From Polaromonas sp. (GTDB lineage: Bacteria > Pseudomonadota > Gammaproteobacteria > Burkholderiales > Burkholderiaceae), in contig PNMH01000021.1 in assembly GCA_013823505.1 (NCBI GenBank), positions 1 to 52,897 on the forward strand: a stretch of 52,897 nt of DNA. Reading direction: 5' to 3'. The notes under the pieces are model-generated. The model did not search any database. It worked only from the letters and a program-made list of their open reading frames with translations, and had not been told where the DNA came from. Within the stretch, counting starts at the first letter, position 1. Each line of letters begins with the position of its first letter. Made by a program: the position numbers and the translations under genes. Shown here in pieces: positions 43,976-52,245 of the stretch.

Positions 43976-44383
43976 CGTCGAGCGAGACGCTCAGAGCGGC
44001 TGAGCAACCGGGGTACGTTCACCACCACACGCACGTCCCCCGGGGAGAGGCTGGCCCTGGCGGCCAACGATGGCGAAGGTCCGCGGCGGGTTGGCCTTCG
44101 GGACACGCCGCGTCACCGCCGCCACCTCGTCGTTGGCCGGGCGCACACAGCTGCCCGCAGGTAGAAGGCCGCAGGCTTGACGACCAGCGCCCGAGCGGAT
44201 CGGGCTGCTCAGCTGCACCGACTCGCTGGCCTTGTTGCCGGTCGAGATCGTGCGCAACGGGTTGATCGATCCGCGCGTGGCGCCCCTCGAGATTAGCGAG
44301 CAGGCGTATCAGTAAAAGAACTGCCCGCTACAGCGCGCAGCGACGCCAATCACCCTCGAGGCAGCAGCCTTCGCGGCCATGTG
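43976..44383. other. Gene-poor stretch between module 1 and the GNAT gene
   Basis: About 408 bp with no intact gene. A minus-strand frame (43991-44257) of odd composition and a LysR-like plus-strand remnant (44193-44315, listed separately) suggest old rearrangements. The module 1 terminator, if any, is not obvious. Confidence 0.4.
44193..44315 (+). pseudogene. Possible LysR-type regulator C-terminal remnant
   Basis: A 40-codon fragment reading LLSCTDSLALLPVEIVRNGL and then IDPRVAPLEISEQAYQ resembles the last part of LysR effector domains (..S.ALALLP...V..G.L..L.L). No start or DNA-binding part is present. The match is from pattern only. Confidence 0.3.
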
Positions 44384-44989
44384 TCAGCCGTGGTCGCGCG
44401 TGGTGACGCCTGCGCGTTGAGTCTCGCCATTCAGATTGAGCAGCGGCGCCGTTTCACGATAGAACGCGGGCACAAAGCTGGGCAGCGGCTGGTCCAGCAA
44501 GGTGGGCGGCAGCGCCAGAGCCCAGAACGCACAGTCCTCGTAGGGTGCGCGCGCCCGCCATGCCGTCAATTGCCAGCCGCTGCGCTGAAATGCGCGCTGC
44601 GATCGTCGGTTGTCGTCACGGATGGCCGTGACGAGCGAGCGCATGCCCAGGGACTGGGCCACCCGAACCAACGCACCGATCACCTGGGGGCCTACGCCAC
44701 GGGCACGCCAGGCGGGCCGCAACCACAAGGTCGGAGCACCCACGCCAACAGCGACAAGCAGTTGGGCGTATCCGACGGCCTCGACCCCTTGGTGGATGGC
44801 AAACACGGCAGGCGTACGCGCCCTTCGGCTGGCCAACCAGCCCTGCGGATCGTCCGGGTCTGGTCGAGGAAGTCCTGTCACCCTGTGCGCATCGCCATCG
44901 GCCGCCAGTTCACGCACCAGGGTATGGTGCGACGCCCGCAGGCATTCCAGCCGAAGGTCGTCGCCAAGAACCAGCGTCTCGTGCCTCAT
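44384..44989 (-). CDS. GNAT-family N-acetyltransferase
   Basis: The 201-aa product has a GNAT-like layout: LRLECLRASHHTLVRELAAD at the N-terminus, AIHQGVEAVGYAQLLVAVGV (strand 4), RPAWRARGVGPQVIGALVRV (the R/Q-x-x-G-x-G/A acetyl-CoA loop, here RARGVG) and IRDDNRRSQRAFQRSGWQLT (family end motif). It lies 13 bp after the sigma gene of module 2 and is cotranscribed with it. The substrate is unknown; it could modify a protein or small molecule. Confidence 0.8.
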   Translation of the reverse strand: MRHETLVLGDDLRLECLRASHHTLVRELAADGDAHRVTGLPRPDPDDPQGWLASRRARTPAVFAIHQGVEAVGYAQLLVAVGVGAPTLWLRPAWRARGVGPQVIGALVRVAQSLGMRSLVTAIRDDNRRSQRAFQRSGWQLTAWRARAPYEDCAFWALALPPTLLDQPLPSFVPAFYRETAPLLNLNGETQRAGVTTRDHG

Positions 44990-45002
44990 CGGAACCTCGG
45001 GT

Positions 45003-45593
45003 TCAGTCCGCGACCATCAATCGGCGAAGCTGTGCGCGTGCACGTGACAGACGCAAGCGCGCGGCGCCGGGTGTGATGCCGAGCTGCTGCGCGGCGTCTT
45101 CGGCAGACAGGCCTTCGACGCCCATCAGCCACACCGCGTCAAACTGGGACGTGGGCAGATGAGACAGCGCCTGGTCGAGCGCCTTGAGCATCTGCTGCGT
45201 CGCGAGGCCCACCTCCGGACCGGGCGTTGCATCCTCGATTTCCGCAAACGAGCCAACCGCACCTGACACCCCTCCCCATGCATTGGTTCGGGCCGCCCAC
45301 CAGTGACGGCTCAGATTGAGCGCAACCCCGTACAGCCACGTCGAGCGGAGCGACTCGCCGCGAAAACGGTGCCCAATGAGATGGGCCTGCAAAAACGTGT
45401 CTTGCAACAGATCTTCGGCGTCGGCCACCGAGCCGATCCGGCGTGTGAGCCAGCGTTGCAGCGGCTGCGCCCGCTTTAGAAACTCGAGAGACCAGTCCAC
45501 GGAAGCGACCGGGGATCGCGCCGCGGGCAACGGGTTGAGCGCGCCGCAATTGCGATGGTTCGCGGGTCGGCTGGATTCGTTTGCGACAGACAT
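45003..45593 (-). CDS. ECF-type sigma factor facing the second chaperone/cargo module
   Basis: A 196-aa sigma factor (start MSVANESSRPANH; a start at 45629 with AAGGGG upstream is also possible). Region 2 reads FLKRAQPLQRWLTRRIGSVA, DAEDLLQDTFLQAHLIGHRF and STWLYGVALNLSRHWW. Region 4 reads LPTSQFDAVWLMGVEGLSAE, then DAAQQLGITPGAARLRLSRA. It resembles the sigma gene of module 1 in sequence and in place, transcribed away from a CesT chaperone gene. It forms an operon with the GNAT gene. Confidence 0.83.
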   Translation of the reverse strand: MSVANESSRPANHRNCGALNPLPAARSPVASVDWSLEFLKRAQPLQRWLTRRIGSVADAEDLLQDTFLQAHLIGHRFRGESLRSTWLYGVALNLSRHWWAARTNAWGGVSGAVGSFAEIEDATPGPEVGLATQQMLKALDQALSHLPTSQFDAVWLMGVEGLSAEDAAQQLGITPGAARLRLSRARAQLRRLMVAD

Positions 45594-45790
45594 GCCGACA
45601 GCGTGCCGGCGGCCCGAACGCGCGTCCATCAGCCCCTTGCCCGATGTCGCCCAGGCTTCCCTGCGCACGCCTGCGGTCAACACCGCAGACCCGACACGAA
45701 ACGCCTGCGGGACGCACTCATGCACCGCTGATGGCACTTCCGCCACCCGCGCGACACCCCGCCAGGGCGAACTCCTTTTACTGATCCATC
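45594..45790. promoter_or_regulatory. Divergent promoter region of module 2
   Basis: About 197 bp lie between the second sigma gene and chaperone. The words GGTCAACACCG (45675-45685) and GAAACGCCTG (45698-45707) resemble GGTTTAACACCG and GAAAACGCCTG in the matching region of module 1, the second being 84 bp before the chaperone ATG. This could be a shared ECF promoter, but two copies in GC-rich DNA may be chance. Confidence 0.4.
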
Positions 45791-46210
45791 ATGAAAGAAC
45801 AATTCATCAAAACCGCGACCGAATTCGCCACCAAAGCCAAACTCGACCCCAAGTTCATCATCGACGGAGGTGCATTCGACGCCAACGGCACCCTGTGTTC
45901 CGTGCTGTTCGACGAGAACATCAACCCCAATGAGTGCTTTCTCTACTGCGACATGGGGCCCGTGCCGGGCCAGGGTGCCGAACTGGCCCTGCGCAACCTG
46001 CTCGCGCAGAACTACGACGCGTACGCGGTTGCCGCGGCGCGCTTCAGCATCTCACCGGCCAACGGTCACGCCGTTTACACGGTGGCCATCGATCTCACCC
46101 ACGCCACGGGAGACACGCTGCTCAATGAAATCAAGGGAGCCACCGAACTGGGAGACGAGTGGCGAAAGTCGAGTTTCGCCCATGTCCAGATGAGCGGCCC
46201 CAAGCTTTGA
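45791..46210 (+). CDS. CesT-family type III secretion chaperone (module 2)
   Basis: The 139-aa product has the class I chaperone layout: MKEQFIKTATEFATKAKLD helix, FIIDGGAFDANGTLCSVLFD strands, FLYCDMGPVPGQGAELALRN, LLAQNYDAYAVAAARFSISP, then HAVYTVAIDLTHATGDTLLN and a final helix ending near ELGDEWRKSSF. It is only distantly like the module 1 chaperone. The cargo gene starts 15 bp later behind GGAGG. Confidence 0.75.
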   Translation: MKEQFIKTATEFATKAKLDPKFIIDGGAFDANGTLCSVLFDENINPNECFLYCDMGPVPGQGAELALRNLLAQNYDAYAVAAARFSISPANGHAVYTVAIDLTHATGDTLLNEIKGATELGDEWRKSSFAHVQMSGPKL

Positions 46211-46225
46211 CCGGAGGACCATGAC

Positions 46226-47752
46226 ATGGAAATCAATCTCCAGCTGAAGGCCTCCAAGGAAAAGGCGCCCAGCGCCGTCGTTCCCCGCACCAAGAAACTG
46301 ATGAAAGTGGCGGACGTGCACTTTCACCCCACCAACTACGCCCAGCAAGGGACGGACCCAGCCCTGCTCATCGAGACGATGGACGCCCTGAAGATCCAGT
46401 ACACCACGTTGTGCCCGATCCCGACCAACGTGCTGGTCTGTGGTTGCGGCCACGACGACCACAGCTACAACCCAGCCATGGGGCACCCCACCAACCAGGC
46501 GAACTACTACATCAGCAACGAAGTGATTCGCTTCAACCGCACGGAGGTGGAGCGCGACGAGTACGTAGAAAACATCCGCAAGGACGCACCGCTGGCTTAC
46601 AACCAGGGGGTGGATGGCGACACGGCGACACGGTACAACCAGCTCACCCCCGAACAAAAGGATCGATTCGATCCGATGATGACCGGCCTGGTGCTTGGGG
46701 ACCTGCGGTGTTCTGAAGATCTGATTCGCAAGCTCAGCAACTATCGCGGTGTGTTCACAGGTGTTGGCGAGATCACCGTTCAAAAGGAATGGGTCGAGCA
46801 GAAGGTGCCCGCCGTGCATCAGGCCAACCTGACGGACAGATCCGACGGTCTCAAGCACCTGATGCAGACCTGCGGTGTGATCCGGATGCCGGTGGTGCTG
46901 CATTGCGACGTGGACGTGATCACGTTTGATCGTCGGCATGGCGAACCGCCCAAGTACTTCAAGCCCATCAAGGCGTTTCTGGCAGATCCGATGTGCAAGA
47001 ACACGGTCATCATCTGGGCCCACGCGGGTGGCCTGGGCAAGTACTCCTCGATCAGCGAAGGCCATCTCGACCGGCTGCGTGAAGTTCTGACGTCGCCGGC
47101 CCACAACCATGTGTACTTCGACATTTCGTGGGACACGGTGGCCAAACAGTTGCAGCGCACCGACCAGAAGGACGCCACCAACAACCCCAAGATGGTGGCA
47201 GATCTCGTCAAGCTGCTGAGCGATTTCCCCGACCGCTTTCTCTTCGGCTCGGACTCCCTTAGCCCCAACACCCACGCGTCGTGGTCGGCCACCGCCGACC
47301 TGTACAACGAGGTCTTCAACACCTTGTCCAAGGACGCCAGCAAGAGCATCCGCTACGGCAACTACCAACGGCTGCTCGTGGGTGCCCGTCAGGAGATCCG
47401 GAGTTACGAAAAGCATTGCATCGACTTCGCGATGGTGCTGATCGACATGCGGCAGGACCGGCAAAGGGACGGCTTTCCGGACGACGTCAAAGGCGCCGTC
47501 CTGGAGGCGGCGCAGGACGGCATCAACGTGGGACTGGCTCTTCGCGAACTGGAGCTGCGCAAGACGCCGTTGACGCCCGCCATGCTGATGCTCCAGAAGA
47601 AGCTGGTCGCACCCGACCAGTTGCGTCTGATTGCCACGAGCATCCTCGATAAATCCAAGCCGATGCCCTGGGATCAGAACAAGCTCTTCGTCAACAACTA
47701 CTTGGTGCCCTACAGAAACCGCGGGAAAGTCGGCTCAAAAGCCAACCTGTAA
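46226..47752 (+). CDS. Amidohydrolase-fold cargo/effector candidate (module 2)
   Basis: The 508-aa protein has the metal ligands of amidohydrolase-type TIM barrels in order: ADVHFHPTNY (His 32, His 34), GVGEITV (Glu 182), PVVLHCDVD (His 226), IIWAHAGGLG (His 266) and FLFGSDSLSP (Asp 343). This points to a metal-dependent hydrolase or decarboxylase-like enzyme. The first 25 residues are polar and basic, the C-terminal 130 are helical and not part of the barrel. A CesT chaperone just upstream suggests secretion into a host or competitor cell. I know of no standard effector family with this make-up, so the role is open. Confidence 0.72.
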   Translation: MEINLQLKASKEKAPSAVVPRTKKLMKVADVHFHPTNYAQQGTDPALLIETMDALKIQYTTLCPIPTNVLVCGCGHDDHSYNPAMGHPTNQANYYISNEVIRFNRTEVERDEYVENIRKDAPLAYNQGVDGDTATRYNQLTPEQKDRFDPMMTGLVLGDLRCSEDLIRKLSNYRGVFTGVGEITVQKEWVEQKVPAVHQANLTDRSDGLKHLMQTCGVIRMPVVLHCDVDVITFDRRHGEPPKYFKPIKAFLADPMCKNTVIIWAHAGGLGKYSSISEGHLDRLREVLTSPAHNHVYFDISWDTVAKQLQRTDQKDATNNPKMVADLVKLLSDFPDRFLFGSDSLSPNTHASWSATADLYNEVFNTLSKDASKSIRYGNYQRLLVGARQEIRSYEKHCIDFAMVLIDMRQDRQRDGFPDDVKGAVLEAAQDGINVGLALRELELRKTPLTPAMLMLQKKLVAPDQLRLIATSILDKSKPMPWDQNKLFVNNYLVPYRNRGKVGSKANL

Positions 47753-47792
47753 CCGGTTAGAGGCCCTAAGGGGCCGACATCCCCCCGAAAAA

Positions 47793-47824
47793 AAAGGCCT
47801 CGCCGGAAAACCAGCGAGGCCTTT
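47793..47824 (+). terminator. Rho-independent-type terminator after module 2
   Basis: Arms AAAGGCCTCGC and GCGAGGCCTTT around a 10-nt loop, 40 bp after the cargo gene, with T-rich sequence following and an A-run before. It can act on both strands and lies just before tRNA-Val(CAC). Confidence 0.85.
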
Positions 47825-47830
47825 AATGTT

Positions 47831-47905
47831 TGGTGGGCGGTGCAGGGTTCGAACCTGCGACCCCTGCCGTGTGAAGGCAGTGCTCTACCACTGAGCTAAC
47901 CGCCC
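47831..47905 (-). tRNA. tRNA-Val (anticodon CAC)
   Basis: A 75-nt cloverleaf: acceptor GGGCGGT/ACCGCCC, D-arm GCTC...GAGC, anticodon stem CTGCC/GGCAG with loop TTCACAC (anticodon CAC), T-arm with GGTTCGAACCC and an encoded CCA. Its 3' end faces the sigma/chaperone/cargo region. Confidence 0.95.
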
Positions 47906-47975
47906 GATCGCTCGATCTTGCAACAAGGCATCGATCGATCGGAAGCCTCAGATTATAGCCAGGTTTTCAGCGGAT

Positions 47976-48683
47976 TCAGGCAACGGCCAAAGAACGCCAC
48001 ACGGTTTTTCCTTTGCTGGCCTTGTCCAGGTCGGCCAGCACACCGTCGTGCGCCTGCGTTTCCTGTTCGTTCGCGCGCAGCACCGGCAGCTCGAAGCTGC
48101 TCAGGTCCAAGGTCTCGGTCTGGCCGTTTTCATCGGGTGCGTCGCCCAGGTCCATGAGCAACGCGTCCTGGCCACGCGTCATGTTGATGTAGACGTCGGC
48201 CAGCAACTCGGCGTCGAGCAGTGCGCCGTGCAGCGTGCGGCCCGAGTTGTCCACGCCCAGGCGGTCGCAGAGCGCGTCAAGGCCGTTGCGCTTGCCGGGG
48301 AACATTTCCTTGGCCATCACCAAGCTGTCGGTGACCTGACCAATGACGGTCTTGATCGGTGCGCGCCCCATACGCTCCAGCTCCTTGTTGAGGAAGCTGA
48401 TGTCGAACGGCGCGTTGTGGATGATCAGCTCGGCGTCGCGCAAATAGTCGAGCAACTGGTCAGCGATGGCAGCGAACTTCGGCTTGTCGCGCAGGAACTC
48501 GTTGCTGATGCCGTGAACCTTGAGCGCGTCCTCGTGGCTGTCGCGCTCCGGATTCACATAGAAGTGCAGGTTGTTGCCCGTGAGCTTGCGGTTGAGCAGC
48601 TCCACACAGCCGATCTCGATGATGCGGTCGCCGTTGTCGGCGGACAGGCCGGTGGTCTCCGTATCAAGGACGATTTGCCGCAT
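47976..48683 (-). CDS. dnaQ: DNA polymerase III epsilon subunit (proofreading exonuclease)
   Basis: DnaQ removes misinserted bases during replication. The 235-aa protein has exonuclease motif I (IVLDTETTGLSADNGDRIIE), motif II (LIIHNAPFDISFLNKEL) and motif III (HGALLDAELLADVYINM), giving the DEDDh set of acids and His. The ATG at 48683 (MRQIVLDTETTGL) overlaps the fdx stop as TGATG, so it is the last gene of the isc transcript here. Confidence 0.94.
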   Translation of the reverse strand: MRQIVLDTETTGLSADNGDRIIEIGCVELLNRKLTGNNLHFYVNPERDSHEDALKVHGISNEFLRDKPKFAAIADQLLDYLRDAELIIHNAPFDISFLNKELERMGRAPIKTVIGQVTDSLVMAKEMFPGKRNGLDALCDRLGVDNSGRTLHGALLDAELLADVYINMTRGQDALLMDLGDAPDENGQTETLDLSSFELPVLRANEQETQAHDGVLADLDKASKGKTVWRSLAVA

Positions 48684-49021
48684 CAGTGGAGCTCCTTGGC
48701 GTGGTTGATGGAGTACTTGGGGATCTCCACCGTCACGTCGTTCTGCGCCAGGATGGCCTGGCACGACAGGCGCGAGTTCGGCTCCAGGCCCCAGGCGCGG
48801 TCAAGCAGGTCTTCTTCGGTTTCGTCGAGCTCGTTGAGGCTGTTGAAGCCCTCTCGCACGATCACGTGGCAGGTCGTGCAGGCCGCGCTCATGTCGCAGG
48901 CGTGCTCGATGTTGATCTTGTTGTCCAGGAGGGCTTCACAGATCGACGTGCCCGCAGGCGCCGTGATGCTGGCGCCCTGGGGGCAGTATTCGGGGTGGGG
49001 CAGGATCTTGATGATGGGCAT
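48683..49021 (-). CDS. fdx: 2Fe-2S ferredoxin of the Isc system
   Basis: The 112-aa product (MPIIKILPHPEYCPQGASIT) has the adrenodoxin-type ligands CDMSAACTTC (C-x5-C-x2-C) and a fourth Cys in NSRLSCQAILA. It supplies electrons for cluster assembly on IscU. It lies 5 bp after hscA. Confidence 0.95.
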   Translation of the reverse strand: MPIIKILPHPEYCPQGASITAPAGTSICEALLDNKINIEHACDMSAACTTCHVIVREGFNSLNELDETEEDLLDRAWGLEPNSRLSCQAILAQNDVTVEIPKYSINHAKELH

Positions 49022-49026
49022 GGGGT

Positions 49027-50898
49027 TCAGACTTCTTCGAGTTTCTTGCCGGACAAGGCTTGCTGGATGCCGCGGTTCATGCGCAGCGCAGCGAAGGGTT
49101 CGGTGGTCTTGGCCAGGGCACTGGTGGCGGCCTCGATCGCCTGGGCGTCGTCGCCCGCAGCGGTGGCCGCGAGCGAGGCGATGAGGGTGTCGATCTGCTC
49201 GCGCTCGCCGGGCTCCAACAAGTCGGCGTCGGCGGCAAGCGCGGTGCGTGTGGCAGCGATCATGCGATCTGCGTCCACGCGGGCCTCGACCAGTGCGCGC
49301 GCCTTGATGTCTTGCTCCGCCGTGGCGAAACTGTCTTGCAACATGGCGGCGATCTTCTCGTCGGAGAGACCGTAGGCAGGCTTCACATCCACCCGCGCTT
49401 CCACCCCGCTGCCCTGCTCTTTCGCGCTCACCGACAGCAGGCCGTCGGCGTCCACCGTGAAGGTCACGCGGATGCGCGCTGCACCGGCCACCATGGGCGG
49501 GATGCCGCGCAGCTCGAAGCGCGCGAGGCTGCGGCAATCGGCCACGAGATCGCGTTCGCCCTGCACCACATGCAGCGCGAGCGCGGTCTGGCCGTCCTGA
49601 TACGTGGTGAAGTCCTGCGCGAGCGCGGTGGGAATGGCGCTGTTGCGCGGCACGATGCGCTCGACCAGGCCGCCCATGGTTTCGATGCCGAGCGAGAGCG
49701 GGATCACATCGAGCAGCAGCAGGTCCCCGTCGCGGCTGTTGCCGGCCAGCGCGTTGGCCTGGATCGCAGCACCCAGCGCCACCACCTCGTCGGGGTTGAG
49801 GTTGGTCAGCGGTTCCTGCCCGAAGAATTCGCCCACGGTGCGGCGCACCACCGGCATGCGGGTCGAGCCACCGACCATGACCACGCCCTGTACCTCGTCT
49901 TTCGTGATGCCCGCGTCGCGGAGCACCTTGCGCACCGCGGTCATGGTGCGGGCCGTCAGCGCTGCGGTGCAGGCCTCAAATTCAGTTGACGTGACAACTT
50001 GCTCAATGGTCTGACCGGCCACGCTGGCGCGGAAGGTGTCGCTGGTCGTTGACGACAACGCTTCTTTCACGCGACGCGCCTCGGCGTGCATCGCGGCACG
50101 CTCCGAAGCATTGAGCGGCGCGTTCACGCCGGAATGAGCGAGCACCCAGGCGGCCAGCGCCTGGTCGTAGTCGTCACCGCCCAGCGCCGAATCGCCGCCG
50201 GTGGCCATGACCTCGAAAACGCCTTTCGTGAGGCGCAGGATGGAGATGTCGAAGGTGCCGCCGCCCAGGTCGTAGATGGCGTAGACGCCCTCGGAGCCGT
50301 TGTCCAGGCCATAGGCAATGGCAGCGGCCGTGGGCTCATTGATCAGGCGCAGCACGTTGATGCCGGCGAGCTGCGCCGCGTCCTTGGTGGCCTGGCGCTG
50401 TGCGTCGTCGAAATACGCGGGCACCGTGATCACGGCGCCGTACAGTTCGTCGTCAAAACTGTCTTCCGCGCGGAATCGCAACGTGGCCAGGATCTCGGCG
50501 CTGACCTCCATCGGTGTCTTGCGGCCTGCCACGGTCTCGACCACGGCCATACCGTCTTGTTCGACCACGTTGTACGACAGCTTGTCCACGTCGACCACCT
50601 GCGCGCGGCTGCGGCCCATGAGGCGCTTGACCGAGCTCACCGTGTTGGCGGGGTCCTGCACCTGAGCGGCCAGCGCGTCAAAACCGATCTGGCGGCCCGA
50701 GCCGCCTTGCGCGGGATCGAGGTAACGAACCACGCTGGGCAGGATCACGCGGCCATCGGTGGCAGGCAGGCATTCAGAGACGCCGTGGCGCACGGCGGCC
50801 ACCAGCGAGTGCGTGGTGCCCAGGTCGATACCCACCGCGACGCGGCGTTGGTGGGGGTCTAGGGACTGGCCGGGTTCGGAAATCTGCAGGAGCGCCAT
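49027..50898 (-). CDS. hscA: Hsp70-type chaperone HscA
   Basis: A 623-aa Hsp70 family ATPase dedicated to iron-sulfur assembly, which releases clusters from IscU with HscB. Visible are [59 protein letters not shown] and the substrate-binding domain with [20 protein letters not shown]. It follows hscB by 29 bp. Confidence 0.95.
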   Translation of the reverse strand: MALLQISEPGQSLDPHQRRVAVGIDLGTTHSLVAAVRHGVSECLPATDGRVILPSVVRYLDPAQGGSGRQIGFDALAAQVQDPANTVSSVKRLMGRSRAQVVDVDKLSYNVVEQDGMAVVETVAGRKTPMEVSAEILATLRFRAEDSFDDELYGAVITVPAYFDDAQRQATKDAAQLAGINVLRLINEPTAAAIAYGLDNGSEGVYAIYDLGGGTFDISILRLTKGVFEVMATGGDSALGGDDYDQALAAWVLAHSGVNAPLNASERAAMHAEARRVKEALSSTTSDTFRASVAGQTIEQVVTSTEFEACTAALTARTMTAVRKVLRDAGITKDEVQGVVMVGGSTRMPVVRRTVGEFFGQEPLTNLNPDEVVALGAAIQANALAGNSRDGDLLLLDVIPLSLGIETMGGLVERIVPRNSAIPTALAQDFTTYQDGQTALALHVVQGERDLVADCRSLARFELRGIPPMVAGAARIRVTFTVDADGLLSVSAKEQGSGVEARVDVKPAYGLSDEKIAAMLQDSFATAEQDIKARALVEARVDADRMIAATRTALAADADLLEPGEREQIDTLIASLAATAAGDDAQAIEAATSALAKTTEPFAALRMNRGIQQALSGKKLEEV

Positions 50899-50927
50899 GG
50901 GTCACGATCGGTTCAAACAACAACCGC

Positions 50928-51452
50928 CTATTGTCCCAGCAGATCGATGCGGCTTTCCACATCGCGCGCAAAGCGCTCAACGAACATAAGGGCTCTGACC
51001 TGCTGCGCCAGCGCGGGCCAGTCGTGCGATTCGTCTGCGGTGGTCTGCAGGCCCTGCAACATGGTGCGACGCGCCTTGGCCACGTCATCTGCCATGCGCT
51101 CCAGATCGGCCAGCCCACTGGCTTCTTCGAGGTCTTCGCGCCACTGCATCTGCTGCATCAGGAAAGCAGCCGGCATGGCGGTGTTGTTCTCGGCCTGGAT
51201 GGGCGCGCCATTCATTTCACACAAGTAAGCCGCCCGTTTGAGCGGGTCCTTCAGGCGCTGGTAAGCCTCGTTGATGCGCACCGACCACTGCATGGCTTGG
51301 CGCTGAGCCTGCGCATCGGCGGTGGCAAACCGGTCGGGGTGGGCTTCGCGCTGCAGGTCTTTCCAGCGCGCGTCCAAAGCAGCGCGGTCCACAGCAAAAC
51401 CCGGGGCGATGCCGAATATCTCGAAGTCGTTGGATTGCAGGTTCAGGTTCAT
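50928..51452 (-). CDS. hscB: J-domain co-chaperone HscB
   Basis: The 174-aa product has an N-terminal J domain with the HPD motif in DLQREAHPDRFATADAQA and INEAYQRLKDPLKRAAYLCE, then a three-helix bundle that binds IscU. It loads IscU onto HscA. The ATG at 51452 (MNLNLQSNDFEIFGI) is chosen. Confidence 0.94.
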   Translation of the reverse strand: MNLNLQSNDFEIFGIAPGFAVDRAALDARWKDLQREAHPDRFATADAQAQRQAMQWSVRINEAYQRLKDPLKRAAYLCEMNGAPIQAENNTAMPAAFLMQQMQWREDLEEASGLADLERMADDVAKARRTMLQGLQTTADESHDWPALAQQVRALMFVERFARDVESRIDLLGQ

Positions 51453-51508
51453 AAAAAAAGCCGCCGACGCTGTGACGCGCGGGCGGCTTGATTGAAGCCA
51501 CGAAGACA

Positions 51509-51832
51509 TCAAACCCGGAAGCTCTCACCGCAACCACAGCGGTCGCGCTCGTTCGGGTTGTTGAAACGAAAGCCCTCGTTGAGGCCCTCGCGCACAAAGT
51601 CGAGCTGTGTGCCGTCAATGTAGGCCAGGCTCTTGGGGTCGACCAGCACCTTCACGCCGTTGTCCTCGAACACCACGTCTTCCGGCGCGATCTCGTCGGC
51701 GTACTCCAGCTTGTAGGCCATGCCGGAGCAGCCCGTGGTCTTCACGCCCAGGCGCACGCCCACGCCTTTGCCACGCTTGGCAATGTAGCGGGTCACGTGC
51801 CGCGCAGCGGCTTCGGAAATGGAAATGGACAT
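51509..51832 (-). CDS. iscA: Iron-sulfur assembly protein IscA
   Basis: A 107-aa A-type carrier with the three conserved Cys: [15 protein letters not shown] and [16 protein letters not shown]. It passes iron or clusters to target proteins. It lies 14 bp after iscU. Confidence 0.96.
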   Translation of the reverse strand: MSISISEAAARHVTRYIAKRGKGVGVRLGVKTTGCSGMAYKLEYADEIAPEDVVFEDNGVKVLVDPKSLAYIDGTQLDFVREGLNEGFRFNNPNERDRCGCGESFRV

Positions 51833-51846
51833 GGCGCCTGTGCAGC

Positions 51847-52233
51847 TCAGTGGCTGTGCTTCTTGCGGTAGTCGTCCACCGCGGCCTTGATCGCGTCTTC
51901 GGCCAGGATGGAGCAATGGATCTTGACCGGCGGCAACGCCAGTTCTTCGGCGATCTGGCTGTTTTTCAGCGCAGCCGCTTCGTCCAGCGTCTTGCCCTTG
52001 ACCCACTCGGTCACGAGCGAGCTGGAGGCAATCGCCGAGCCGCAGCCATAGGTCTTGAAGCGCGCGTCTTCGATCACGCCAGTGGTCGGGTTGACCTTGA
52101 TCTGCAGTTTCATCACGTCGCCGCAGGCGGGCGCGCCCACCATGCCGGTGCCCACGCTGTCGTCGCCTTTTTCGAACGAGCCCACATTGCGGGGGTTCTC
52201 GTAGTGGTCAACCACTTTTTCTGAATAAGCCAT
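51847..52233 (-). CDS. iscU: Iron-sulfur cluster scaffold IscU
   Basis: The 128-aa scaffold has cluster ligands Cys in [27 protein letters not shown] and [12 protein letters not shown], and the HscA-binding LPPVK segment. It is 12 bp after iscS. Confidence 0.97.
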   Translation of the reverse strand: MAYSEKVVDHYENPRNVGSFEKGDDSVGTGMVGAPACGDVMKLQIKVNPTTGVIEDARFKTYGCGSAIASSSLVTEWVKGKTLDEAAALKNSQIAEELALPPVKIHCSILAEDAIKAAVDDYRKKHSH

Positions 52234-52245
52234 GATCTTTCTCCT

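Noticed and set aside
43991..44257. An 88-codon minus-strand gene after module 1
   Set aside because: No ribosome site, no known pattern and composition typical of non-coding GC-rich sequence. It may be a worn fragment but I cannot support a gene.
46052..47464. A 470-codon minus-strand frame opposite the amidohydrolase-like gene
   Set aside because: The plus-strand gene has conserved metal ligands and a ribosome site. The antisense product has no recognisable features.
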